Shown piece by piece: positions 43,388 to 53,271 of a stretch of DNA of 64,000 bases; the stretch's first letter is position 1; the number at the start of each line of letters is the position of its first letter. The DNA lies in the NCBI RefSeq assembly GCF_000316645.1, contig NC_019684.1, forward strand, positions 4,307,501 to 4,371,500, read 5' to 3'. A program made the translations under genes and the position numbers. This DNA comes from Nostoc sp. PCC 7524. GTDB taxonomy: Bacteria > Cyanobacteriota > Cyanobacteriia > Cyanobacteriales > Nostocaceae. The notes below the pieces were generated by a model, which saw only the letters and a program-made list of their open reading frames with translations, had not been told where the DNA came from and ran no database searches.

Positions 43388-45925
43388 TTACAAACCGAAT
43401 AACTCATCTAGCTGCAAAGAAGGCAAGTCTGGGGGAATGACAGTCCGCATTACAGTCACTTTATGGCTTTCTTGCTGAGTCACCAGATTGAGAGCGATCG
43501 CCTCAATGCGAATTTCTAAGCAGCCAAAGGGAATGTTTAATTGGATCATCACCTCTACTCCTCCAGAGGTGTTGGGAAGTAAATCTTTCAGCAAGTGAGG
43601 CCCATCTAATAGCCAGCGAGTTTGACAATCTTCTACCCATAACTTAACTGCTACTTGTGCTGCTACTTCAGGTAGTTCCACGCGTACCCGGATAGAATTA
43701 CCAGCTATTAGCTCTCCTTCTGGCACATGAAGTTGAGGGATGGGTAAAGGCTCAATGATCATCCCCGTTATATCTGGGGAACTAAATACATCTGTAATTG
43801 CTGTATAGTCAGCTTTTGAGCCATAATTCTTGCTTAAATCTACATCTGGTTCGTTGTAAATATCATCTACAACAATTTCTTCTGCTAACCAAGCTAAGGG
43901 AGTCTTAATTTGTTCAACAGGTGATTCTTCTGACACTGGAACTAATGCCGAGGATTCTAGGGCAATTATTTGTGCCTCTTCATCTTCCTGATTTTCTAAT
44001 TCCTCGGCTACTACCGTGGCCATCTCCACAGTTACTATGACAGCATCTGGGGATGGCAAACTGACTTCAACATCAGAAGCGCCTGCTACTTCATCCGGTA
44101 TTGTCTGGTTTTCTACAACATCATTATCTGTATCCAGATATGGTGTATCTGCCAATTCCGGTAAAGAGTATCCTTGACTCTGCATCCATTTTCTAATCAG
44201 AGGAGATGAGTAAAAACTGGGTGGAATTGGTGGTTGACTCACAGAATCATCAATGCGCTCTTGGCTGGAAGTATCCGCCATTTCTGTCTGAGGCTCATCA
44301 CTTAATTCTAGAGTGGGTGAAGCTTCTAATTCTGCAACAGCCTGATCATCTGCCGATTGTATGTCATCACTGACAACTGCTGGGGTGTTTTCATCCTCAA
44401 TTATCGGTACATTTATCTCTAGCAAGTCTTCCCCAACTTGGACATCCAACCCTTCAGACACCTCGTCTGTCATAGACTCGCTTGTGCTAGACACGCTGGA
44501 TAGGGGTTTCAAGTAGGGAAAAGTTCTGCCAAGCAACTGCCCTCGGCGATTTTTGATCACCAGCTGCTCCAAGTTAATGGGAGCTGGGATTGTTGGTACT
44601 ATTGCTTCATCCTGTTCTACAGGAGTTGCTAAAGTGATTTCTGTAACTAAATCAGCACTAGCCGCATCAGTTGGAGTTTCTGGCAACTTTGGTAGTTGTA
44701 GCCCACGGGAATCAGTGGATTTTTTGAGTGATATCTGGTCAATTTGCTCTGGTAAAGGCTTGTTTGGGGCTGGAGAAAGGGGCTGAGATTTTCCTGATGT
44801 CTGGGTTTTCACCAGGTTAAACAGCTCTAAATCAATGTTAGTAGCTGCTTCTGCCGTTGATGTTGTTGCTGTACTAGGTTCCTCTGGTATTTCTACAGCT
44901 TGAGATTGAGCAGCTGTTACTGCCAATAACTCTGTGACATCTGCCGTAATTGTAAAGGACTGCTTAGCTAATAGGACGACTTTCCCAGCTTTAGTAAACG
45001 CGCCATATAGATTAATATCTGCCAAAATCAGCTTCGATTCGCAGTCAGCTGGAATATCTATGGTAGAGCGAATCGAAAAAGGCAGTGATTTATCTGTTAA
45101 AGTTTGGCGTATCTGGGTGAGTATCTCCGAACTCAGAGGCGATCGCAGTTCAATACTGAGTTCTAAAGCGTAGAGATTGTTTGAGAGTGAGTCTTGACTA
45201 TGCTGGGAATTTTCCTCTAACTCCACACACCCATGAATTGTCAGGACGTGACCCCAACGGGTAATATAGGTTTCTTTATCCAGCCTCAGTGATAGGGGCA
45301 GTGATGCTTGGGGAGTAGGAGTATCTTCAACTTTTGTTTCATCTTCTAGTAAGTTGGCAGAGCTGGGTAAAGCTAAATCAATCAAATTTTGTAAGATTTG
45401 CTCTGCTGTTTCACCTTTCACCCAAACTGGACTAACAGGCTGATCAATTAAGGCTTCTTGATCACTATCTGTAGTTACAAAGTGCTTCTGTTGGGTAATT
45501 GATAGTTCTGAAGAATTCAGGGAGATTGATTCTGAATCATCCTCTATACCTAACTGCCCATCTGCCCCGTATACTTGCTGGGACATTACTTGTAGATAGA
45601 CACCATACTGCCAAGATTGACCCAGCATATCTGACATCAAGTCACCGGAGCAGCGTAACTCCCACATTCCCGACTTGAGGTAGGTATAGGGAATCACCGC
45701 CATTAAACCTTCCGAGTTAGTGCGGCGCAATCGCTTTTGAATGCGTCGCTTTGGCGGTACTTCCTGAGTTGATAAGTGTATGACTCGCACTTCCACATCT
45801 GTATTAGGAAGGCTTGAACGAGCCAAAACCCTATACCGTCCTTCCTTAATTTCTGTGTTTGGCGATTCCAGTGGGTACCACGAGCGATCGCCCTGCTTCT
45901 GAATCAGAAATTGCCAGTGTTCCAT
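43388..45925 (-). CDS. Large acidic cyanobacterial protein of unknown function
   Basis: 845 residues, no signal peptide or membrane segment. A folded N-terminal region (MEHWQFLIQKQGDRSWYPLE to about 120), a second structured part around SLRLDKETYITRWGHVLTIH (210-330), a long acidic, T/S/P/E-rich and presumably disordered middle, and a C-terminal beta-rich part (GELIAGNSIRVRVELPEVAA, CQTRWLLDGPHLL, GCLEIRIEAIALNLV). The ends look conserved and the middle does not. No function known to me. It follows the tubulin/MotA operon on the same strand after 216 bases; I think it is separate because it lies next to psaI. Confidence 0.7.
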   Translation of the reverse strand: MEHWQFLIQKQGDRSWYPLESPNTEIKEGRYRVLARSSLPNTDVEVRVIHLSTQEVPPKRRIQKRLRRTNSEGLMAVIPYTYLKSGMWELRCSGDLMSDMLGQSWQYGVYLQVMSQQVYGADGQLGIEDDSESISLNSSELSITQQKHFVTTDSDQEALIDQPVSPVWVKGETAEQILQNLIDLALPSSANLLEDETKVEDTPTPQASLPLSLRLDKETYITRWGHVLTIHGCVELEENSQHSQDSLSNNLYALELSIELRSPLSSEILTQIRQTLTDKSLPFSIRSTIDIPADCESKLILADINLYGAFTKAGKVVLLAKQSFTITADVTELLAVTAAQSQAVEIPEEPSTATTSTAEAATNIDLELFNLVKTQTSGKSQPLSPAPNKPLPEQIDQISLKKSTDSRGLQLPKLPETPTDAASADLVTEITLATPVEQDEAIVPTIPAPINLEQLVIKNRRGQLLGRTFPYLKPLSSVSSTSESMTDEVSEGLDVQVGEDLLEINVPIIEDENTPAVVSDDIQSADDQAVAELEASPTLELSDEPQTEMADTSSQERIDDSVSQPPIPPSFYSSPLIRKWMQSQGYSLPELADTPYLDTDNDVVENQTIPDEVAGASDVEVSLPSPDAVIVTVEMATVVAEELENQEDEEAQIIALESSALVPVSEESPVEQIKTPLAWLAEEIVVDDIYNEPDVDLSKNYGSKADYTAITDVFSSPDITGMIIEPLPIPQLHVPEGELIAGNSIRVRVELPEVAAQVAVKLWVEDCQTRWLLDGPHLLKDLLPNTSGGVEVMIQLNIPFGCLEIRIEAIALNLVTQQESHKVTVMRTVIPPDLPSLQLDELFGL

Positions 45926-46141
45926 TGTGAGTGATGCCCAGACCGAAGAGCTAGCTGAGTAGTAATAATTTGCATTATCTTGTTTGCAAGTTTACCTCAG
46001 CAATCCTTATTTGCATGATTGTAATGTAATGTTTTGATTTAGACACTATAAAGTTCAGCTTTAGAGTCTCAGTAAATACCCAGGCTATTTGATGCTTTCA
46101 ATTCATGGCTCAATCATAATATCAAGTTATGAACCAGTTGC

Positions 46142-46801
46142 TTACTTTACTTGTCGTACTTCACCTAGGCGTGTGAAGCGAATTTCCATCCGCCGCCGTG
46201 CCACATCATCTTGACGAGCGATCGCTGCCAATTCTCCACTTGGTAAAATCAACTGAGCCGCAGAGTAAGCGCGAAACTTCAGTCCCCGCAGTCTTCCCTG
46301 TTGAGTTTGAAAATCGCGTAGTACCTTGACTACTGCTAAAGCACGCATTAATCCTAAATCAGCGTTAGAGCCAGCTTGCAGATTAGTAATTGGTAGTTTA
46401 CCACTAACTACTTTTTCTAAATTCAGGTCTAGGTTACTAACAACTTGACCATTTGGTTGACCATCGGTATGACCAATGATTTCGACAACATTAATTTTGT
46501 ATTGTTTTGTTGTTTTTTCTATTTCTGGGACGATTCTCCTCACGATATAATTCAACATTGGTGGAGGAATGTTTGCACTACCTGAACTAAAGCGATAAGC
46601 TCCTTCATCTTTGATTTCGATAATTGGTGGGGTATCATTATTAGTATTTTGTTGAAATATTTGTTGTGATATTGATGATGTCACAATAGTCAGCAATAAA
46701 AACAAAATCAATATCAAAAAAGCATTAGACATTAAATCTGTAAATGCCGTCCAAATATTTAATTCTTCATGATTTTCTATCTTCCTTAAATGACGAGCCA
46801 T
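46142..46801 (-). CDS. OmpA/MotB-like membrane protein (ZorB-like)
   Basis: 219 residues. One transmembrane helix near the N-terminus (LMSNAFLILILFLLLTIVTS) preceded by an Asp (D22 in WTAFTDLM), the position of the proton-carrying Asp in MotB-type stators. The C-terminal OmpA-like domain has VVEIIGHTDGQPNG, NADLGLMRALAVVKVLRD and RRRMEIRF, with the Asp and Arg that bind peptidoglycan in relatives. It would be the wall-anchoring partner of the MotA-like protein encoded 34 bases upstream. Last of the four-gene operon. ZorB of the Zorya anti-phage system has the same plan, but no Zorya effector is present. Confidence 0.85.
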   Translation of the reverse strand: MARHLRKIENHEELNIWTAFTDLMSNAFLILILFLLLTIVTSSISQQIFQQNTNNDTPPIIEIKDEGAYRFSSGSANIPPPMLNYIVRRIVPEIEKTTKQYKINVVEIIGHTDGQPNGQVVSNLDLNLEKVVSGKLPITNLQAGSNADLGLMRALAVVKVLRDFQTQQGRLRGLKFRAYSAAQLILPSGELAAIARQDDVARRRMEIRFTRLGEVRQVK

Positions 46802-46835
46802 AATTCATGTGTTTTGATGATCTACAAAAGATAAT

Positions 46836-48449
46836 TTACTCTGTGGGGAATGCTTGCAAAAAAGCTTCATCATCCTTAATATCTAAAATAGTTCTTTCTT
46901 GTCTGCTCAAATTAAAATCTTGACCATTTTTATCTGTTAATTTATTCATACCTTCTTTTAAGCTTTCACCGACCATATGGTATTCTTTAATTAAGTTAGT
47001 ATTGCCTTTATGTATTAACTGCATTTCTATAACTAATGTTTCTAGTTTGAGGCTGATCTGATTTGTCAAAACTTCAATATTACTGCTGACATTCTGCAAA
47101 TTTTTACTATTACCATCTAGTTGGTCTGATACATTAAATAAACCTGAATTTACCCTTTCTGCATATTGATTGACAGAATTTATGAGTTCCTGTAAGCTCA
47201 TTTCCACTGTATTCAAGCTATCAGCTTTATCTACAATTTTTTGTTCTAATTTATCCAGCTTCTTAATTGCCCTCGAAAAACTATTCGCCCCTTGTTTCAT
47301 TTGGGGGATAATGTTTTCTAGATTGCTTTGATTAGATTGATTTAGATCGAATACTTGCACAGAAGTTTGCGTCAGATTTTTAATATCCACCCCTAATTTA
47401 ATTAATTCTTGATTACAAGACTGCACTTCCTGCAATAGTGTAGAGAAAGATGCCACTGTAGCAGCCAAACTTGCAGCTGATTGGGAAAATTGCGATTGTG
47501 TACTACTCAAATCTGCCGTAGCGGTTGACAACTGTTGAGGAAATTGACTTCTTTCAAAGATTTCCGCAGATTGTTTAAATATTTGAGATTTTGCATTCAG
47601 TTCAGCAATTGTATGCTCAAATTCATTAGCAGCACTTGAAATAGTACCTGCCGCATGATAAAAACTCTCATAAACTTGTCGAGCTAACTTAATTGTTTCT
47701 TGATTCCCTTCAGCAATTTGTTGAGCTACTTTTCCTATAGATTGTTCAACTGCATCCCGGACTGTAGAACCAAATCTAGTTAAAAACTCATCCTGCTGAG
47801 TTACCATTTTCTTCACGATTTTGTCGAGACGAGTATCACCCTGTACTTCAGGTTGATAAACGTTATCTAAGTAATCTTCTAGAGAACTTATCAATCTATA
47901 TTTAAGCAAGCCAGTATTTTTGAACCAATTAAATACTGTTAAAGCAGCACTAAATAACAGCCCAATTAAACTGGTTGTAAAAGCAATACTCATACCTGCT
48001 AGTGGTTTTTGTAATTGAGCAACTAAATCACTAACGTTACTGGCATTTGTTTGATTGATTGTTTCACTAAGTGCTGTTAAGTTTATGGTGATACCTATAA
48101 AAGTTCCAAGTAAACCAAACGCTAACAGCAAATTAGGGAGGATTCGACAAAAATAATCAATTTGTTCACAGGTTAATAACCAAACTTTTTCGCGACTATA
48201 AATGTGGTCTATTAATGCTGCTGTATTCACTTGGTCTAAGTCTTTACTGGCCTGCTTAAATCTGCGTTGTAATTTCTCTAATATTCTTGGCTGTTCTCCA
48301 GGTGATTCTCCATCAATTAACCGTCTGACACTCTTTTCTAGAGATAACAGATATCGATAGAGAGCTAAACGGAGAATCATCGTCCCGATAGCTGGGATAA
48401 CAACAAGTACAAAAGTGAAAAAAATTAAATAATGTAGTATTGATGGCAT
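46836..48449 (-). CDS. MotA/TolQ/ExbB-like channel with long coiled-coil tail (ZorA-like)
   Basis: 537 residues. A helix at 4-30, then the two channel helices: ILPNLLLAFGLLGTFIGITI (103-122) and AGMSIAFTTSLIGLLFSAAL (151-170), which fit the MotA/ExbB proton-channel pattern GLLGTxxG … TTxxGL. From about 190 to 520 the protein is helical with repeated Q, N, S and L (SAASLAATVASFSTLLQEVQ and similar), a long coiled coil on the cytoplasmic side, as in ZorA. Paired with the OmpA-like protein it should form a 5:2-type stator. Between it and the tubulin-like gene upstream are 64 bases. Confidence 0.85.
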   Translation of the reverse strand: MPSILHYLIFFTFVLVVIPAIGTMILRLALYRYLLSLEKSVRRLIDGESPGEQPRILEKLQRRFKQASKDLDQVNTAALIDHIYSREKVWLLTCEQIDYFCRILPNLLLAFGLLGTFIGITINLTALSETINQTNASNVSDLVAQLQKPLAGMSIAFTTSLIGLLFSAALTVFNWFKNTGLLKYRLISSLEDYLDNVYQPEVQGDTRLDKIVKKMVTQQDEFLTRFGSTVRDAVEQSIGKVAQQIAEGNQETIKLARQVYESFYHAAGTISSAANEFEHTIAELNAKSQIFKQSAEIFERSQFPQQLSTATADLSSTQSQFSQSAASLAATVASFSTLLQEVQSCNQELIKLGVDIKNLTQTSVQVFDLNQSNQSNLENIIPQMKQGANSFSRAIKKLDKLEQKIVDKADSLNTVEMSLQELINSVNQYAERVNSGLFNVSDQLDGNSKNLQNVSSNIEVLTNQISLKLETLVIEMQLIHKGNTNLIKEYHMVGESLKEGMNKLTDKNGQDFNLSRQERTILDIKDDEAFLQAFPTE

Positions 48450-48513
48450 GAAAGTAATTAGTATGTGCAGAGATATTTAAGATAGATTGGCTGATGACAA
48501 TTCACAAAAAAAT

Positions 48514-51500
48514 TTAAAGTGGATATTGAATAAATATTCTTTGTTTTTCTCGCTCATATTCACTCTCAGTAATAAAACCTTCAGCCAAATCTTGTTTTAA
48601 CTGCTCTAATTCTAAGCGTCGTCTGGCTCTATTATCATTAGTATCAACAGGTACATCAACAACTATTTCTCCAGTAATTACTTGTTGATTTGATGTTTCA
48701 CTACTTACGGTTAGAGAGCGGTTTTGAGATGTTCTAAATCGCTCATTCATCTTTTTACGAAAGCGATTAATAATTCCTTCTTTGGCTGTAGGATCTGTGT
48801 TGACAAGAGTTCCCACGACAGCAACTTTATAGGGATAATTGGGACTATCTTCTGGTAATTCATCCACTGCTTGCACAAATCGCCGTAGTTTTGGTAAATA
48901 TTTATTTTCCCAGAGTTCAGGTTGTTCAGCGATTACAGAAATTTCCTGTTCTAAAAGCTGTTTTAAAGCTTCAGTCATGTCACGACGGTTAGCTAGTTCT
49001 TCCAAAGCTTGATTCCACTCTGGACTCAACGCAGCCGTGTTGTAACTATCTCGCAAGGAATCATAATATTGAAACTCTAATTGCTGATTTTGCTGGTTTT
49101 CTTTTAGCAATTCAAATGCTAAACAAGGATAGAAAGCATCTTCCAGTTTTTCTAGTGCGATCGCATCCGGTGGGATAATATCTGGAAATGCCCTATGATG
49201 CTCGTTATGTAAAAAAGATGTAGCAGCATTTTGTTCGCGTATATACGGGTTTCTCATTTTCTCCAGACTACTAATTAATCTGAGAGGAAACCCAGCATAC
49301 TCATTAACAATTAAAATTTCGTCGTTAGCTTGTGTCGCTTTTAAAATACTTGGTTCAATTCCCAAATCTTGAGCCAATAAAGTTTTAAACTGTCGTACTT
49401 CTAATTCATCAGTATCCTTGAAACCAATCAACTTACTGCTTTTAGCGGGATCTTCCCGGAAATAAGGATCACTTAAATTCAGCCTCAGTAGTGGTTCAGC
49501 TTCTTGCAACACTTGTGCTAAACGAGTTGAACGCGCTGCTAAAGGATACTTTTGCATGAAACGCTTAATAACAGAGTTAACAATATTAATCACACGAGAA
49601 GCAAATAAACTATCAACATTGAGATCAATTTCTGTTTGTAGTTGTTCGAGAGTAGCTCTTTCTCTATCGATAAAACTTACTAAAGATTTTCCCCTACCAG
49701 CAGGTTCTGTAATTTCAGAACTCGCTAACACTAGCTGTCTACGAAAATCATCTTCTGGTAACATAGTTTGGTAACAGCGATCAATATCTTCACTATCAAA
49801 TATTGCTTCACCGCTCATTTCATCAAAGTTCAATTGTCTTAAATCACCATCTTGCTTCTCATAGACAGTTTGTAAATCTTCAATCAGTCTGCTGAAAGCC
49901 GTAACTTGATTACCTCTTTCCTGAACGTATTTTTGTAGCTCATTCACAATTTTTAGAGCTTCCTGAAGCACAGTCAAATCAAAGTTATGTTTAATAAGTC
50001 TGCACACTTCTTGCACGACTCTTTTAGATTCTGCCTGTGCTTGGTTATTTTTAGTATTGATTAAAGGAACACTAAATTTATTCTCAACATCTGCAATTAT
50101 TTGGTCAGCATCACGCCATTTTTTATCAATATCCTCTAAGCGTTTCATCCCGCCAAAATCCGTAATTGATTCTTGTAAATCTCGCTGATAGTTATTAAGT
50201 TCATGTTGCAGAGCATCCAGCCAGTCCCGGCTGCTTCTAATAGAAAAAATAGATTCACTAGGATTCAGTAATTGGCTCAAATAATCATCAATGTTAGTCT
50301 TCAATTCTTTAATAATGTTAGGACAGGATTGTAGTAGCTTTGTTAGCCAAATACCTCTAATATTTTCGCTTTCTCCTGGTTGCACCTTACGAAATTGCTC
50401 TCGAAATTCTCTTGGTAATTGTTGACGAATGCTATTCCGATCATCTTTGTTTTGACACTCAGTAACTGCACGTTCTAATTTATTTTTCCAGCTACTAATA
50501 GTATTACTAAAATTTTTATTAGCATCTTCTACTGACTCAGCAATTTTAGTAATTAATCCATTTTTTCTTGCTAAGTCATTATGCCAACGATACTGAATTA
50601 AAAATTGCTCCAGCAGTTTCAGAGGATCTGGACTTTGACCTTTGCCATTTAACCAAAATCTGACTAGCGATAAACTCACACGGGTTAAAGCAATTTCCAC
50701 AATAGTATCACGAGGAAAATAAATAGCTGCCAAGCCAAATGTTAGATATCGCTGACTATTAGGACGTGGATGTTTATCCCACTGAATCATGTGTTGTAAA
50801 AAATTATCTCTATATCCTTTAATAATAGGAGATAATTCCCCAGAAAAATCTAGGGCAATCTTGTGAGCAATTACATTACATAATTTACCTTGGTCAAGAA
50901 TTTGATATTCTCCTCCTGTCTGATGAGAAACTAAATAACTATAGTCAAATGGTGGACGTTTCTCTTGAATAAATACTAAATTTTGGATGTCATAACAAAC
51001 TTCAAATATTGTACTGGGGTTACTGTAGTAATCTAATTCTTTGAGAGCCGCATAAGTATTGGCACTCATATTAGGAGTATTGCCATATAATTCTGGACTA
51101 ATTACTAAATAGCTGGCAATTTGAGAGCCTTGTTCACCATAAAGATGTCTGAGACTATAAGCAACATCCAAAAACATCCCGCTTCCTGTACCACCACACA
51201 AAGAACCAATCACAAAAATATTTAAACCTGGTTCAACTCGCATCCCTTTTCTGAGTAATAGAGAATCATGTCCTCTAGTCAGTCTTTCTGCGGTTTCAAT
51301 TGCTGTTTTTATCTTTTGATAGTTATGAAAAAAAGCCAGTCTACCTACCGGTCTAATTCCTTTTGCACCTTCTTCAACTGCTTTAATATTTCGTAATAAT
51401 TGCGGAGGAAACCATCTGGAAATATGGTCATAGGGGCCATAGCGAGTATATTCTGAACGTCTTTCTAGTCCTTCCACAAACATCGTTACTTCTTTGGAGG

Positions 51501-51771
51501 ACATAGTGGCACTAACTTTTTCTGCTTCTCGAAAACTGAGGTCAACACCATGATAGGTACTACCTGTACGAATACCAGCTACTTGTGTTGCAGCTTTATC
51601 AGTATCGATATGAACAAAACTCACAATTGGCAGATTACTTAAATCTCCATAGCGGTCAACAATTAACCGTCTAATTCGCATCAAAACATCTCTGCCAGTA
51701 CCACCTAAACCAATACAAATTGTGCGGTTAATTCCTCGATATTGCAGGTCATTTACAGTTGCTTGGCTCAT
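48514..51771 (-). CDS. Large tubulin-like GTPase (Tubulin_2 type)
   Basis: 1085 residues. The N-terminal third is a tubulin/FtsZ-like fold: TICIGLGGTGRDVLMRIRR (17-35), then VSFVHIDTDK (50-59) and the GTP signature IGSLCGGTGSGMFLDVAYSL (188-207) with GGTGSG. This fits the Tubulin_2 family of distant FtsZ/tubulin relatives, some of which occur with membrane and VWA proteins. The long middle is helical and unrecognised. The C-terminal 30 residues (LELEQLKQDLAEGFITESEY) look like a SHOCT motif. It lies 16 bases after the VWA gene and 64 bases before the MotA-like gene, so the four are probably one transcript. Confidence 0.85.
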   Translation of the reverse strand: MSQATVNDLQYRGINRTICIGLGGTGRDVLMRIRRLIVDRYGDLSNLPIVSFVHIDTDKAATQVAGIRTGSTYHGVDLSFREAEKVSATMSSKEVTMFVEGLERRSEYTRYGPYDHISRWFPPQLLRNIKAVEEGAKGIRPVGRLAFFHNYQKIKTAIETAERLTRGHDSLLLRKGMRVEPGLNIFVIGSLCGGTGSGMFLDVAYSLRHLYGEQGSQIASYLVISPELYGNTPNMSANTYAALKELDYYSNPSTIFEVCYDIQNLVFIQEKRPPFDYSYLVSHQTGGEYQILDQGKLCNVIAHKIALDFSGELSPIIKGYRDNFLQHMIQWDKHPRPNSQRYLTFGLAAIYFPRDTIVEIALTRVSLSLVRFWLNGKGQSPDPLKLLEQFLIQYRWHNDLARKNGLITKIAESVEDANKNFSNTISSWKNKLERAVTECQNKDDRNSIRQQLPREFREQFRKVQPGESENIRGIWLTKLLQSCPNIIKELKTNIDDYLSQLLNPSESIFSIRSSRDWLDALQHELNNYQRDLQESITDFGGMKRLEDIDKKWRDADQIIADVENKFSVPLINTKNNQAQAESKRVVQEVCRLIKHNFDLTVLQEALKIVNELQKYVQERGNQVTAFSRLIEDLQTVYEKQDGDLRQLNFDEMSGEAIFDSEDIDRCYQTMLPEDDFRRQLVLASSEITEPAGRGKSLVSFIDRERATLEQLQTEIDLNVDSLFASRVINIVNSVIKRFMQKYPLAARSTRLAQVLQEAEPLLRLNLSDPYFREDPAKSSKLIGFKDTDELEVRQFKTLLAQDLGIEPSILKATQANDEILIVNEYAGFPLRLISSLEKMRNPYIREQNAATSFLHNEHHRAFPDIIPPDAIALEKLEDAFYPCLAFELLKENQQNQQLEFQYYDSLRDSYNTAALSPEWNQALEELANRRDMTEALKQLLEQEISVIAEQPELWENKYLPKLRRFVQAVDELPEDSPNYPYKVAVVGTLVNTDPTAKEGIINRFRKKMNERFRTSQNRSLTVSSETSNQQVITGEIVVDVPVDTNDNRARRRLELEQLKQDLAEGFITESEYEREKQRIFIQYPL

Positions 51772-51787
51772 AGATGCACCTTTTTGG

Positions 51788-52933
51788 CTATTTTTTCACT
51801 TTAATGATGATCTCGTAGTCGCGCTTACGAATATCGGGACAGTTTAAACGAAAGAAAGAACTAGATATTAGAGTACGTGAGGTAATTTCTCTATCTTGAT
51901 AGTAAATAGGGGCAGAATTAGTTGGTACTAAGTAAAGCTTCTCACCTTTACGCTCCAAATATGCTCTGACTTCTACACCAGGACAATCAATAGAATCTAC
52001 ACAAGTAGCATCATATTCACCAATAGCAATACGTTTTTGATTAGGTAGTCGGCATTTTTGATCTTCTGGTTTGGCTGTTGCTTCAAAATCTATCATTAAT
52101 TGCCATTTTTTCTGTAAGCGATAAAATTTCCAGGTAATTCCTCCGAAAGTCATTAATATTAACAGTAAAATTAATCCTGGTAGCCATAATTGTTTAGTTA
52201 AATAATGATTAACTAAACAAGTTTTTTCTCCACCTGGCGCTGGTGTACAAAATTCCTGTACAGTAGGGGCAATATCTACAACAGTAAGTTTATATTGTTT
52301 GTTATTTTGAGTTGTAATAGACTGCGATCGCGCTTGCAATGGTAAAGCTCTTAACCAGGCTTCTCGTTTTTTACTTTCTGGAGATCGCACTATGCGAAAA
52401 GCACTATCAGCAGGTGTTTCTACCCAAACTTGAGAAGTAATTCCTGGTTGGGTAAATAAAGGTGCATCACTAATCCAAACAACTGACTGCGCCTTAATTG
52501 GTTGTTGCTTTCGCAGGCGTACTTGATTAATTTGAGCAATACTTTGATAAATATTTAATTCTGCTCTTTGAATATCTGTGCCATAGCGATTAGGGTCAGA
52601 AACCAAAGGTATTCTTACTAAGATTTTATCAATACTTTCTTTGCTTTTACTGTTAAAGTAAATCGGTGTTCCTAATGGATTATTATCTGATGTAATCTCA
52701 TTTAAAATTACATTCCTCGCAAAAGGTACAATGTAGGCTAAATCTCCAGGTTTAAGGCTATCTTCTACTATCTGACGTAAGCGGATACGACCTTCATCAT
52801 TTAACCCCACGCTTTCCGTCATATCTATCGCTAAGACAACATCTCTTCCGCCACCCAAAACCGCAACCAATTCTAAACCAGTTTTTTGTAAAGATGTAAG
52901 CGGTTGTCCAGGAACAATTCGTGTAATTGTCAC
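51788..52933 (-). CDS. VWA-domain membrane protein
   Basis: 381 residues. Starts with a VWA-like domain (GRDVVLAIDMTESVGLNDEG; MIDAS as DMTES in place of the usual DxSxS, then AYIVPFA and VVWISDAPLF) lacking a signal peptide. One transmembrane helix follows (LWLPGLILLLILMTFGGIT, about 250-270). After it comes a C-terminal beta-rich domain of about 100 residues (KRIAIGEYDATCVDSIDC, CPGVEVRAYLERKGEKLYLV) of FHA-like appearance. It is the first gene of the four-gene operon. It may be the sensor that couples to the tubulin-like protein. Confidence 0.8.
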   Translation of the reverse strand: MTITRIVPGQPLTSLQKTGLELVAVLGGGRDVVLAIDMTESVGLNDEGRIRLRQIVEDSLKPGDLAYIVPFARNVILNEITSDNNPLGTPIYFNSKSKESIDKILVRIPLVSDPNRYGTDIQRAELNIYQSIAQINQVRLRKQQPIKAQSVVWISDAPLFTQPGITSQVWVETPADSAFRIVRSPESKKREAWLRALPLQARSQSITTQNNKQYKLTVVDIAPTVQEFCTPAPGGEKTCLVNHYLTKQLWLPGLILLLILMTFGGITWKFYRLQKKWQLMIDFEATAKPEDQKCRLPNQKRIAIGEYDATCVDSIDCPGVEVRAYLERKGEKLYLVPTNSAPIYYQDREITSRTLISSSFFRLNCPDIRKRDYEIIIKVKK

Positions 52934-53271
52934 AAGTAACGCAGCCTATTGATTAACAGGATTTAATCCGCATATATACTTAAAATATTTTAATTTATAT
53001 AATCGATACTGGTTTGTGTTAACCAGAAATAATAATGTTTAAAATATTAATGTAAGTTAAGTTAATACATAGTGACTTTACCCTGCAATATATGCCGAGA
53101 TATGTAGCTATTATAACTGAGTGATGCAGTGTTTCCTCTAAAGAAATGTAAACTTAAAAATTCTACCTACATATTAAATTTCCCCAACATTCATCTTTAA
53201 TGGGATCTGCTGGGGTAAAAATAATATGGTGTTCAAACTAACTCAGCCTCAGTTTGAGTTAACTTCAGTCT
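52934..53271. other. Promoter region of the four-gene operon
   Basis: 338 bases, AT-rich, no gene. Contains the small palindrome CTGGTT/AACCAG (53010-53027). No heptamer arrays. The 81-codon gene ends at the right border, so it holds the operon promoter and that gene's terminator. Confidence 0.5.

Noticed and set aside
46142..52933. A complete Zorya anti-phage system
   Set aside because: Only the ZorA/ZorB-like stator pair is present. No helicase/SNF2-type ZorD, no ZorC and no HNH ZorE gene is in the window, and the other two genes encode tubulin-like and VWA proteins.
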